A stretch of 64,000 nucleotides of DNA from Isoetes taiwanensis (taxonomy: Eukaryota > Streptophyta > Lycopodiopsida > Isoetales > Isoetaceae), in NCBI GenBank assembly GCA_021234155.1, contig JAJEKV010000287.1, positions 250,001 to 314,000 on the forward strand, given 5' to 3'. Both the position numbers and the translations under genes were made by a program. Below the pieces are notes generated by a model. That model saw only the letters and a program-made list of their open reading frames with translations, had not been told where the DNA came from and searched no databases. Below are positions 24,430-34,151 of the stretch, piece after piece; position 1 is the first letter of the stretch; each line of letters starts with the position of its first letter.

Positions 24430-24927
24430 TCATCGGCTTGCCTCGCCTAGTTGCTTCTCCATCGAGCTTCCAATCTTCCTTGTTTGATCCCCTCGATCAC
24501 ATGGCTTGGACATTGTCACGTTCCTCCTGCTATGTCGTCTTCTTGTCTTGAGGTACCTTCCATTGGCTTTGATTGTGCTCGTCGGCTTTGATCCTCCCTT
24601 TGCCTCTAGGGGAGCTCGTGGAAGAAGTCGGTTGCTAGCATTTCTCCGGCTTTGGGTTCGACCTTTGCCCCCTCTATGCATGTCGGTCTCTCTGTCAAGT
24701 AAAAGCATCATGGCTCTCCTCCTGGCGGCCATATTGTGCGGATGATGGATCCTTATATCTCTGGCGTAGCTTGACCCTTGAGTTGAAGAAGTATCTGCCT
24801 TAGATATACTCTTGTCGTTGAATAGCCTGGCTATTATCTTGAACTCTCTTTTTGCCGAAGGTGCTTCAGTTGCTATCCTTGTCGTTAAGGTGTCGAATGC
24901 GTCTACCTTGGGCGTTTGACGTGCCAC
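24430..24927 (-). pseudogene. Retroelement open frame of unknown function
   Basis: A 165-codon open frame beginning with ARQTPKVDAFDTLTTRIATE and rich in Arg, Lys and Ser. It has no in-frame ATG at its start, so it is the open remainder of a longer frame. The nested element has a homologous frame at 39144-39416 that is closed by a stop after 90 codons. Its position in the non-autonomous element and basic composition would suit a Gag-like protein, but there is no recognisable Gag motif or zinc knuckle. Confidence 0.4.
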
Positions 24928-25122
24928 ATGTCGGAGATATGATCGGCTTCTTTTCTAATTACTGGTAGGAGTACTTGACGAAGCCATCACCTAGTTGTTG
25001 AAGGCATATCTCCTCGTCGCAGTGCCTTTCGTAAGTGCATCTCCATCTAATACATGTGTCATAGCGCATCACCCTATATTACCACAAGGTGGAATTATTA
25101 TGGTCGTCGAGATGTTGCCTTC

Positions 25123-25395
25123 TTAGTTGGCTCGTTGATGTCGGGTCGTTCCTCCTTCTATTGTTGAGGCCACTCGTGTCATAAGTTCGTCAAGTGTTGC
25201 TGCTGCCACAAGAGGTAGTGTTGCGCCCTGACGATGTCTTGGTGCAGCGCTGATGATTTTGACATGACCGGTGTTGTCTCTTATTCTAACATTGGGTGGA
25301 CGAGTGGTCTTCTCCTTGAGGGCACTTCCCGAAGTGTTTGGAGTCGAAGGTTTGCTTGGGCTCTGATCGTTTCTCCCTCGTACTTGCTCTTCCAT
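25123..25395 (-). pseudogene. Retroelement open frame upstream of the ARQTPK frame
   Basis: A 90-codon frame ending TLDELMTRVASTIEGGTTRH; the same text is visible, broken, at about 38880-38935 in the plus-strand nested copy. It is probably part of the same ancestral coding region as 24430-24927. No family recognised. Confidence 0.35.
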
Positions 25396-25735
25396 TTTGA
25401 TCTTGGGCTATAGTTGTGCTTCCTTGCTTCCTCATTTGGTAGTCGAAGTGAAGGAGCTTCCTGATCTAAGTGCTAAATCCGTAAATCGTGACTCTAAACT
25501 CATGTTTCTCCACTATATCTGTGAACGCCCGAGATGTACAATAAGCATATACGCATTTACATTGGGATTTTAATTCATCCACTTTTCCAAACACAACTAC
25601 GAAGATCTACTTGAATGTTTATACTCCTTTAGGATTTTCCCTCCTCCTATCGCGTTTGATTCTTCGGTTTTGCTGCATCTTCTTCGTTCTGGTTGACTCC
25701 GGGATTCCTTGAGGTGCTGCTACTATTGTTGAGCT
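25396..25735. other. Junction between retroelement copy and LINE
   Basis: I cannot match this tract to the plus-strand copy or to LINE coding sequence. The border between the minus-strand LTR element and the LINE lies somewhere in it. Confidence 0.3.
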
Positions 25736-26391
25736 TCATGTCTGATCCGAGCTCGTCAACCCAAGTTGCGAAGAGTGTTCATCGATGTGATCCCTTGAAA
25801 AAGAATCAGAGTTAATCAAATTATAAGCATTAACAGTTTTATTAGCATTAATGCAAGTATCATTAATGCTTATTGGATTGAGAACTTGCCTGGATAAGTA
25901 GCTGTCATCTTTCCTTAAGTTGAAATCTGAATTTTGAGAAGAAAGTTCAGGTGTGTCAGGAACATACTCAATGTCATAATTTCCCTTGTCTGGAGCCTCT
26001 TTTCCTTTTGGATCATCTGCTGTAAGATCTGTGTTTATTCCCTGATTTGGGATGGAACAATCACTCTTTTCCCCAACCATTTCTTCCTTTGAGAAATCTA
26101 TGGTGGCCAACTGCCTGGCAACTGTATCAGAAATGGAGAAATGATTTTGGGAGAGAGAGGGAGGGCTATCTGGAATGGTAAGGTCAATGAGATCAATGAA
26201 AGAATCCTTTGTGTTTTGTTTGAGAGTTAACTTGGGAGAATGTTTGGGAATGGGGGGAGCCTGATCCTCAATGATGGTCTCAGAATACTTAGATGGCTGA
26301 TTGATAGAATTTGGATGCAATAGCTCAATTTGGTCTGCAGGTAGGTTAGCAAAAACAGCAAATTGATTTGAACAAAAAATTACCTCCTCAT
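25736..26391 (-). pseudogene. LINE ORF1, C-terminal part (separate frame)
   Basis: After the stop of the 559-codon ORF1 at 26432 the minus strand stays coding-like in another frame, starting near CSNQFAVFANLPADQIELL and continuing through SFIDLIDLTIPDSPP and IEYVPDTPELSSQ to a stop at 25736. The composition (Ser, Asp, Pro-rich, low complexity) matches C-terminal parts of plant LINE ORF1 proteins. It is probably the original C-terminus, cut off by a frameshift or stop. No endonuclease or reverse transcriptase follows. Confidence 0.5.
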
Positions 26392-26431
26392 CATATCCTC
26401 AGAGGTTGTTGTAGATGAGGATGACTTATTT

Positions 26432-28111
26432 TTAGCAGAAATCTTCATTTGGAATCTGCTGAACTTGGTGCTGAGTTTGCTGGTGTTGCTGTTGATTCTG
26501 GACTTGCTTGGTTTGCTTAGAATGTGTATGAATAGGAGCTGGAGCAATAACAGGATCAACTTGGTGATTTGCTGGAGTATAGTTTCTGATAGTGAGACTA
26601 TTTTTTTTCCTGTTCATAACTGTATTGATCTCAGAAACTTTGTTGTTATCCTTTGCCTCATTTGATTTCAATGAGTACTTGTTCTGTATTTCCAAAGTTA
26701 ATGAATCTCTCGTACCCTTGGATGGCTTCCAAATTGGTAAATCCCAATTTGGTTTTGAAATTGAGGTGCTTGGAAGATGGTTGAGATTGGATCTAGACTC
26801 TCTGGCTATTTGAGATAAAGTAGAGTGTAAATCAATGCCAAAATCAACTTTGGATTTTCCTTTCAGCATATATTTTTGATTATCTGTCATCCTTTCTTTG
26901 AATAAAGAGGCTCTGTCAGTCCCAGTTCTGCTTTTATTAGGCTGTTCTTTTTCCTTTTCCATCCTCTTTTTTGCAATTCTTCTTGCACTCCCATTAACTC
27001 TATTCCATGGAATGAAAGGCTCTGCCATATCTTTGTTAATTTTGCTTCCATTATTTTTGTCCTGAAATGAGTTTGAGAGCTCATTTTCCTTGGATTCCTT
27101 CGATTCCCTAACTTCAGTATCTTCAAGCCTGCAATCTGCATACCAAAAATGTCTGGAATTGCATTTGGGGCAATTTGGAGGCAAACCAGCCCACCTTAGT
27201 TGAAGGGAGGAATTTTGGCCAAAGCAGTCAGTGAAGGGAATAGTGGTGGGAATGTCTTTTGACAAGTCAAGCTGGACATAAGCCATTGGAGGCTTGTAGG
27301 GAGCATAAACAGTTGAGATATAAGTGCCAACAGAATTGAAAAGAGACTTGAAGGAATCTTCATTCCAATAAATTGGGTTTAAGCCATAAAGAGAGGTTGA
27401 TGCTACACAGTAGTTATTCAAGTCAGAAATGGAAAGCTTGGGATTCCATTTTATGAAAGAGATATGGAAATTTTCATAAACCAAAGTTCCACTATGAAGT
27501 AGGAAATTTGCTGACCTTTGGTTACCACATTCTATCATGATATAAGGATAGCTTAACCAGTAAACAGCATTTATGGTTATTCCTTTTTGCAATGAGAGCA
27601 AGTGAGACCACAGGTTAGCTATATTGATCCCTGCTTTATTAACTTTGAGAACTACAGCAGTATTTGAAAGACATTTCATTTTCTCAAAGACCATAGGAGA
27701 GTTTAAGTGAATACCATGAACAGTAGCAAGCTTAGATCCAATTTGAGGCCGTTCATTTACAAGCAGGTTGTCCCAGGCAGCATCAGAATTGACTTCAGCA
27801 GTAGGGCGCTGGACACCATAAGGTATTGGAATGCCAGTAGAGGGATCAATTGCAGGGGTGACACCAAGAAAATTTGGATCTTTCGAGATATTATCCCATA
27901 TTGGCGTGCGATCAGAGAGGGGCTCCATTATTTTCTTTTGAAGAGAAAGGTCCCGAAAATTACCGAAAGGAATGAAGCCAGAGCCTTTAGACGAGGTATC
28001 CTTCAAATTTGCAAGCAGAGATTCTTGATCTTCCTTTTGAAGCGCCAGAAAGCAGTGAAGAAACGGGAGATAACTTGGCTTTAGGTTAAAATGGCTCTTC
28101 ATTTCCGCCAT
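26432..28111 (-). CDS. LINE ORF1-type nucleic-acid-binding protein
   Basis: A 559-codon frame from ATG at 28111 to a stop at 26432 with no interruption. Residues about 150-300 match the DUF4283 pattern of plant LINE ORF1 and related proteins (NLWSHLLSLQKG, SFIKWNPKLSISDLNNY, SLYGLNPIYWNEDSF, LFNSVGTYIST). A zinc knuckle follows at residues 314-327 as CPKCNSRHFWYADC (Cys-X2-Cys-X3-His-X5-Cys). The rest is Lys/Ser/Asn-rich, with a Gln/His-rich end. Such proteins coat LINE RNA. No ORF2 is found downstream because LTR-element DNA begins near 25.4-25.7 kb. The open frame suggests a fairly recent insertion, or a domesticated gene. Confidence 0.75.
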   Translation of the reverse strand: MAEMKSHFNLKPSYLPFLHCFLALQKEDQESLLANLKDTSSKGSGFIPFGNFRDLSLQKKIMEPLSDRTPIWDNISKDPNFLGVTPAIDPSTGIPIPYGVQRPTAEVNSDAAWDNLLVNERPQIGSKLATVHGIHLNSPMVFEKMKCLSNTAVVLKVNKAGINIANLWSHLLSLQKGITINAVYWLSYPYIMIECGNQRSANFLLHSGTLVYENFHISFIKWNPKLSISDLNNYCVASTSLYGLNPIYWNEDSFKSLFNSVGTYISTVYAPYKPPMAYVQLDLSKDIPTTIPFTDCFGQNSSLQLRWAGLPPNCPKCNSRHFWYADCRLEDTEVRESKESKENELSNSFQDKNNGSKINKDMAEPFIPWNRVNGSARRIAKKRMEKEKEQPNKSRTGTDRASLFKERMTDNQKYMLKGKSKVDFGIDLHSTLSQIARESRSNLNHLPSTSISKPNWDLPIWKPSKGTRDSLTLEIQNKYSLKSNEAKDNNKVSEINTVMNRKKNSLTIRNYTPANHQVDPVIAPAPIHTHSKQTKQVQNQQQHQQTQHQVQQIPNEDFC

Positions 28112-28307
28112 AATGAAGCTCAGGTAGAAACAACAAAGGGGAAATTGAGTCGATCAAAAGCAGGGGACAGGCGGGAAATGAGGGAGAAGGCAAAAATGCA
28201 TGAGGAAAAAGAGAGAAAGAAGCAGAAAGATCAGATGTAAACTAGATTGCCTCACAAATTACCGTAATGCAAGATCCATAACACATGGTAGCAAATCCAA
28301 GCATGAA

Positions 28308-28601
28308 TTAGACAGAGAATACCTTCACAAACACCGGGTTTTCGCTCCAATTACAGTGAACTCGAAAGATACCAGTAGCGGGACAGTTTTTGTCACCAAT
28401 GAATTCTTCTAACCAAGCTTCAATAATTTCTGTTTCAAATTCCTCTGAACTCGGAACAAAAGTGTATTCTGAATGAAACAGATTATCTGGGAAGAATTTG
28501 TTAAGAATGAGATCCTCCCACAATTGTGATGCTAAGCCCTTTAAAAAACCACAAGTCAGTCTGGGACCATCAATTAGAATGGTGAAGATTGTGATATCCA
28601 T
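28308..28601 (-). CDS. 97-residue hypothetical protein upstream of LINE ORF1
   Basis: An ATG at 28601 opens a 97-codon frame (MDITIFTILIDGPRLTCGFL onward) rich in Glu, Phe and Trp, ending 196 bp before the ORF1 start. The family is not recognised. Its position, same strand and intact frame suggest a small leading ORF of the LINE or a fused 5' piece. It could also be chance. Confidence 0.35.
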   Translation of the reverse strand: MDITIFTILIDGPRLTCGFLKGLASQLWEDLILNKFFPDNLFHSEYTFVPSSEEFETEIIEAWLEEFIGDKNCPATGIFRVHCNWSENPVFVKVFSV

Positions 28602-29266
28602 ATGGAGCTGAGAACTTCGCGAATCATCAGAGAATGCTAGCCTCTACAAGGCTAGCTTGCAATTCAATGGAATTCGTGATCAGAGAAGGCAAAAATTCAA
28701 ATTTTCAAGCAAGTTTCGGCCAAGAAAGGGTTTCAAACAGAAAATATGGGATAAAGACAAAAGAGTAAAGAAAAAGGGCGCTCGTCATCCTTATTTTCCC
28801 AAAAGTCCCCCTCAATATTTAGCTTTAGCTTTGAAAGTATTTGTTATTATGAACTTTATAATTGATGATACAACTTTAATACCATGTGGCTTTAGCTCTG
28901 GGTACGTACCTCCTAGTTATTTATAAGAATTGTCCCTCTTTTTGGCCAAAAAAATTCAAATGGCCAATAATCTATAGTCATTGGATAATAACATGTAAAT
29001 CCTAGCTCAATAGAACGGAAGTCCAACATCATAAATGCTTTGTGTTCTTGATTACAAAATATAAACACAAAGTGAGCATTCATATCTACAAATTGAAAGT
29101 TAAATTCGAGCTTACTTGAAGATCCTCTCTCATCTTTCCCAACTTGTGACGCTCCCAGAATCTATACGATGCTCCCATCATACAAATATGGGGAATTGCC
29201 CTCCCATGGCAACTATATCACCATGTAAAGGCCCTCCGTCCAACTCGGACCACTTGGGATGGCCAA
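28602..29266. other. Sequence between LINE and gypsy coding region
   Basis: No supported gene. The left border of the gag-pol copy is somewhere between about 28.9 and 29.3 kb. No LTR or primer-binding site precedes it, so this copy is 5'-truncated. Confidence 0.35.
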
Positions 29267-29497
29267 GTGTCCAACGGAGGTGTCATTCGTCCCATGTCCT
29301 CTATGGGAATCCTACGGCAGGGAAGACTGGCAGTGACCGCAGCCTATACCTCCGAGCGCAGAGTAGAAGATTTGGCGAGAGCCTTGCAGGGTGGATCTTC
29401 AGTCAACGTCCTTAGGAACTTGGGTCATTCAGTGGGAACAGCCCAAGTGCGGAAGTTCCTAGAGGATAATCCATCCTACCGGCGTTATCAAGAATAG
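29267..29497 (+). pseudogene. C-terminal end of gypsy ORF2 (function unknown)
   Basis: The frame contains RQGRLAVTAAYTSERRVEDL and ends FLEDNPSYRRYQE. The last bases of the window (63958-64000) begin the same text (RQGRLAVTVAYTSD), so this is the C-terminus of the ORF2 protein whose start lies at 62610. It shows that ORF2 precedes gag in the complete element. No family recognised. Confidence 0.6.
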
Positions 29498-29666
29498 TTA
29501 GGAATCTTGGTCCCGGAAGTCTTTTGTATTAACATATTATATAATATGAATATAACTTCTTTTGCCCTTTAAATGTTTTGTTGATGTATTTTTGTTCTGC
29601 AACTATACCAACAACACATATAATGCAAGAGAACGAATAAAACTAACCGCACAACCATGACCAATT

Positions 29667-30560
29667 GTGTATGCAGATAGGGAACAACGAACCGTCGAGC
29701 AAAACAGAAGGCCCAATAGTGATGAAGAGACCCCTGACAGACAACCCCTTCAAAGAAACCTCTTCGAAGGATATGATCCCATGACCCCAGAAGAAGAGAT
29801 GTCGCAGATGCGAACAGAGCTGGACCAGATAAAGGCCCTACTAGCAGCCCAAGCATCATCCGGGCCACAAACGACACCCCGAAAGTCGGGGAAAGACAAG
29901 AGGAGGAGTAAGAGAAGGAGGTCCCCTAGCACAGAGACCTCCGACTCAAGCTCGACCTCGGATTCTGAGTCCGAGAAAGAAGCCGAGCAGGCGCCGGACC
30001 GTAGAGACGGCAGACAGAAGGACACTAAGGCCCTGGACTACCAGAAGAAGGTGGACTCAGCACTGGGCAATGTATGGAAAGCCTGGAAACTCGAACAGTT
30101 CTCGGGCGAGAACAGATCCGGCTTAGAGGCAGAGGCGTGGCTCAATTTAAATGAGCAAGTATGGCAAATGCCTACGGCATGAAGGACAAGGACGGAAGCG
30201 CGTGGTGGCAACAGCCAACCTGAAAGGGGCCACGCATATGGTGGAAGGGCTATGCCAAGGCCCATGGGTTGAGCAGAGATGCATGCCGATTTAAGAAGTT
30301 CTCAAAAGCTTTCAAGCGCCACTATGTTCCTCGAGAACACAAGTCAAATATGATGCGCCAGCTTTTACTGATTGCAGCAAGGTTACAAGACGGTGCAGAA
30401 GTACACCGAAGAATTCATGAGGCTAAGGCTGTATGTGCCGAAGCTGAGCGAGAAACACGCAGTCGAAAGCTACATAGAAGGACTGAACGAAGAAATCCCG
30501 AAGCTCGTAAGGGCAATAGACCCTAAAACAAAGATTCCAAGCGTAATCCAAGGCAATTAG
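29667..30560 (+). pseudogene. Ty3/gypsy gag, frameshifted
   Basis: The first frame (29667-30182, first ATG at 29781) has a charged N-terminus with an Arg/Ser-rich stretch, then the start of the retrotransposon Gag domain (WKAWKLEQFSGE, EAWLNLNEQVWQM). After a frameshift near 30180 the domain continues in pieces (HMVEGL; FKRHYVPREHKSNMMR; VQKYTEEFMRLRLYVPKL; ESYIEGLNEEIPKLVR) up to 30560. A degraded Cys/His box follows near 30830-30870. Gag forms the virus-like particle. Several frame changes and stops make this copy dead unless they are sequence errors. Confidence 0.8.
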
Positions 30561-30959
30561 TTTGCAAGGATCCGGCCGCAGAACACCCGCGACAGAGGCA
30601 GCCTTACTATCGGGGATAGAGGCAAAGCAACAGGAGCTACGTACCCTAGGGCAGCCAGCCCAAGTCCAAAGAAAGTCCCCATACAATAGCAAACTGTGGG
30701 AAACGGCGGAAAGAAAGTGTGTCCTTCAAGGACAAACAGAAGGTTCCAACTACTTAAAGCAAGACGGTCCTTCTTACAGCGATGCCCAAGGAGAAAAGGC
30801 AAGAATGCATAGAGAAGCAGCTACGCTTTAGATGCTTCCGGCGGGCCACCGAATCCGCGAACCGCCCATTTGTTATGAGCTCAGGCCATGGAGTTGGGCG
30901 GATGGGACACTCCATCGATGAGGACGGCGAGGCGCACGCCGATTACATCTGTGGTGAGT

Positions 30960-31110
30960 GCCACATCTTCGCTGCTATAGATACAGAAATGCGCAAGAGA
31001 CCCAGTATAAGGTAATCTCCACAATAGGGAAGGCAAAGGCCAAGTCTTTCATAGTCTTGATAGATTTAGGGAGTAGCCATAACTTCAGATCCCCCCGAGG
31101 ATGGTTGAAA
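30960..31110 (+). pseudogene. Ty3/gypsy protease remnant
   Basis: The short frame KAKSFIVLIDLGSSHNF is the active-site region of a retroelement aspartic protease. The expected Asp-Ser/Thr-Gly triad reads Asp-Leu-Gly, a change that would abolish catalysis (TCA to TTA would explain it). Flanking protease sequence is short and followed by frameshifts. Confidence 0.65.
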
Positions 31111-31232
31111 TGTTGAAATTGAAACCCCTAAAGTCCAAACCAAGACCCGTAATCTTGGCAAGCGGAGCAAAGAAGACATACAAACTGGAAAAAGGATCAA
31201 CTTCGACATCGACTTGCGTGGATTAATATCCG

Positions 31233-32230
31233 ATGGGGGCAGAAGTAATGGGCATTGGCAAGTATGACTTGATCGTTGGAATAAAGTACCTTGGACCAGC
31301 AGGGGCCATCATTGATTGTGGAAAGCGGAAGGTGACCTTCCCAACGCCCGACGGCAAAGCCATTGAGATCACAGGTAAAGAAGTTACTCCCATCATGCAG
31401 TGTATGTCTGTTAAGAAGCTGCTCAAGTCTATAAAGAGCGAGCAGGTAGCATACATCTTCAAACTCGAGGTTGAGGAACCCGAGTCGGAGGGAAGCAAAG
31501 AAGACAAAGTGCTCAGCAAGTTGCCCAAGCAAATCGCCAACTTGATCACGGAGTTCCACGATCTCTTTCCAGATGAGATCGAGAAGCTTCCTCCTTACAG
31601 GGGAGTAGAGTGTGAGATAGCACTCGAACCAGGGACCAAGTCGACGAGCAAGGCCCCATATAGAATGACCACACATGAACTCACGGAGCTAAAGAAGCAG
31701 TTGCAAGAATTGCTCGATCTAGGCTTCATCAGGCCTCTAGAGCGTCTCACCATTTGGGGCACCCATCCTCTTTGTCAAGAAGAAGGATGGAAGCTTGAGG
31801 ATGTGCATAGATTACAGACAATTGAACAAGCACACCATCAAGAACAAGCACGCACTCCCGGATCGCACGACTTGATGGATCAGCTCAAGGGGCCAAGGTC
31901 TTCCAAGATCGACCTAAAGGTCAAAGTTATCACCGATCGTAATAAAGGAAGAGGACATCCACAAAACGGCTTTCGAACCGTGTATGGGCATTACGAAGTT
32001 CACAAGAATGCCATTTGGGCTATCCAACACCCAGCCTACGCTCATGAGACTCATGAACGACATCTTCGAAGAGAATACTTGGACACCTTTGTGATAGTAT
32101 TCTTCGACGCATATTCTCGTGTAGCAAATCCATTGAAGAGCATGTACACCACGTGAAGAAAGGTGTTCGAGAAGTTAAGAAGGCATCGGTTATGCATGCC
32201 AAGTTGTCGGTGCCACTTCGCGAACAAAGA
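31233..32230 (+). pseudogene. Ty3/gypsy reverse transcriptase, broken
   Basis: The frame at 31233-32156 starts with the protease-RT linker (KYDLIVGIKYLGPAGAIIDC) and enters [52 protein letters not shown] blocks then appear in changing frames ([25 protein letters not shown]). The catalytic box reads FVIVFFDAYSR, so the second aspartate of the Phe-Phe-Asp-Asp type box is lost to a small indel. RT remains lie in other frames to about 32230. It would make cDNA from element RNA; this copy cannot. Confidence 0.85.
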
Positions 32231-32586
32231 AGGTGGAATACCCGGTCATGTGATTTCAGCAGAAGGAATCTCTACTGCAGACCCGCCAAGATTGAAGCAA
32301 GAATCCAATGGCCGCACCAAAGAACGCCCATGAGGGTGAAGTTTCCTTGGCCTAGTGGTATTACGTAAAGTTCGTGGAAGAACTTCGCGAAAGATAGCAG
32401 CCCCAATCGACGGACTTAACAAAGGCGGAGAAAGTGAAAAATTGGGCGACCATTGGCTCAAGAAAGCCCAAGCAAAGATTTGAATTGTTAAAGGAAGCTT
32501 TTGACAACCGCCCGCCTTAACCCCCGCCGACCTTTAAAAGGACAAGTTAGTGGCGACGGGACGCAAGCAAGATAGCCACAGGTGCA

Positions 32587-32961
32587 GTGCTCATGCAAGA
32601 GGAGCGAGTAATAGAGTATGACTCAAGGAAGATGAACGACGCCGAAACACGTTACCCGACGCACGACCAAGAGCTGCTAGCAGTTGTCAGGGCGTTGAGA
32701 ATCTGGAGGCATTACCTCTTAGGGAGGAAGTTCCAGCTGGACACTGATCACCAGAGCCTCCAGTACGTATTCACGCAACCACATCTCAATCTGAGGCAGC
32801 GGAGGTGGATGGAGTTTCTCGAGGAGTACGACTTTGAGATAGTCTACAAGCCCGGGAAGCTTAATGTGGTAACATATGCGCTTTCAAGGCATCCCATCGA
32901 CAACCAGTGGTGCACCGGTAACGCAATCTCGACGCTCTTGGCCCGATTTCGAAAACGATAG
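32587..32961 (+). pseudogene. Ty3/gypsy RNase H domain
   Basis: A 124-codon open frame with the family pattern: IEYDSRKMNDAETRYPTHDQ, ELLAVVRALRIWRHYLLGR, FQLDTDHQSLQYVF, and LRQRRWMEFLEEYDFEIVYK. The D-T-D-H and D-Q-E-L-L-A-V positions hold acidic residues of the active site. It is open at both ends of the domain but separated from RT by frameshifts, and ends before the integrase in a frame change near 32960. Confidence 0.85.
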
Positions 32962-32969
32962 AAGAAACC

Positions 32970-34151
32970 TTGCCAACAGATGTGGACTTCAAGGAAGTAT
33001 GGGCAAGCCTGTGCAAGGAAGCGAGAACGGACAAGGAGAGGGAAGCCTTCAAAAATTTTAAGAAGGAAGGTAACCTCCTATACCATAAGAACAAGTTGTG
33101 CGTGCCGGAATCATCTGGAGTAAGAAAGTTGATCTTCCACGACACCCACAACAGCCCAATAGCTGGCCACGCAGAATTCATGAAGACATACTTTAAAGTG
33201 CGTAGCAGCTACTATTGGCCGGGAATGAAGAAGCAGATAGCCCGCTACATCAAGGAGTGTCAGCTATGCCAGCAAACAAAGGCAGAACAACTTCGAATAC
33301 CAGGGGCATTGGAACCATTAGCGGTGCCAAACGCTAAGTGGGAGGTCATCAGCATGGACTTTATAACAGGACTGCCGAGGACAGTAAGAGGTAAGGATGC
33401 CTTGATGGTCGTGGTCGACAAGTTGTCAAAAATGGCCCACTTTGTGCCTTGCAGGACCACGGACACAGCTATGGATACGGCAAAGCTCTTCACCAAAGAG
33501 ATCTTCAGACTCCATGGCATGCCAAGGGAAATCATCTTCGACCGAGATCTGAAGTTCATGAGTGCCTGCTGGCAGGATCTCTTCACAATGATTGGAACGA
33601 AGCTATCCATGAGCACGGCCTATCATCCACAGACGGATGGGCAAACGGAGCGTATCAACAGAATATTGGAAGACATGCTCTGAAACTATGTCTGGAACAA
33701 GCAAGGTATGTGGGAGGAATTCATTCACTTGGTGGAGTTTGCGTACAATAGTACCAAGCAGGAATCATCCCAAATGTCGCCGTTCATGATCAACTACGGC
33801 TACCAATGCCTAACTCCAGACACTTGGCACAATCCCGTGTCAAAAGTGGAAGTCTCGCAACAAATGTTGAGCGACATGCAGCAGCTTGTGGAAGAAGTTC
33901 GAGAGTACCTTCTAGCAGCAAGGAGTCGGCAGAAGAGCATTGCCGACAAACATCGGACAGTCAGAGAATTCCAAGTTGGAGATGATGTATGGCTCAAGAT
34001 CAAAGTAAAGCAGGCGAAGCTCCGCATCGGGAATTGCAAGAAGCTTGCTCCAAGGTGGGCTGTACCCTTCAAAATAGTCAAGAGAGTGGGTAACCAATCT
34101 TACAGGTTAGACTTGCCAGCGCACTTAAAGATCCACAAAGTTTTCCACGTG
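32970..34151 (+). pseudogene. Ty3/gypsy integrase, interrupted by a stop and by a nested element
   Basis: One reading frame runs from 32970 to 34151 with a single in-frame TGA at 33681. The zinc-binding His-His-Cys-Cys module (HDTHNSPIAGH, CQLCQQTK) and the catalytic Asp, Asp, Glu are all present (MDFITGLP, IIFDRDLKF, QTDGQTERINR). Downstream is the GPY/F-like region and FHV, the usual link to a chromodomain. The frame is cut at 34151 by the nested LTR element. The next codons continue at 57572. It inserts element cDNA into the genome; the core is well conserved, so decay is recent. Confidence 0.9.
34147..34151. other. Target-site duplication, left copy (ACGTG)
   Basis: ACGTG at 34147-34151 immediately precedes the LTR start TGTGACG; the same five bases follow the LTR end at 57567-57571. 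Removing the insert restores the integrase-chromodomain frame. Confidence 0.95.

Larger units (their letters stand above)
18019..25395 (-). mobile_element. Internal region of minus-strand non-autonomous copy
   Basis: From the polypurine tract at 18019 to about 25395 the minus strand is colinear with the plus-strand tract at about 38850-43830 of the nested element. Shared landmarks are the TTGCAACAC hairpin, the GCATGCAACC hairpin and the MARQTPK-type frame. No gag, protease, RT or integrase is recognisable, so this is a non-autonomous member or the 3' half of one. It is interrupted by a 2982-bp insertion (18275-21256). The 5' half, with primer site and 5' LTR, is missing; LINE sequence starts near 25736 instead. 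Confidence 0.75.
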
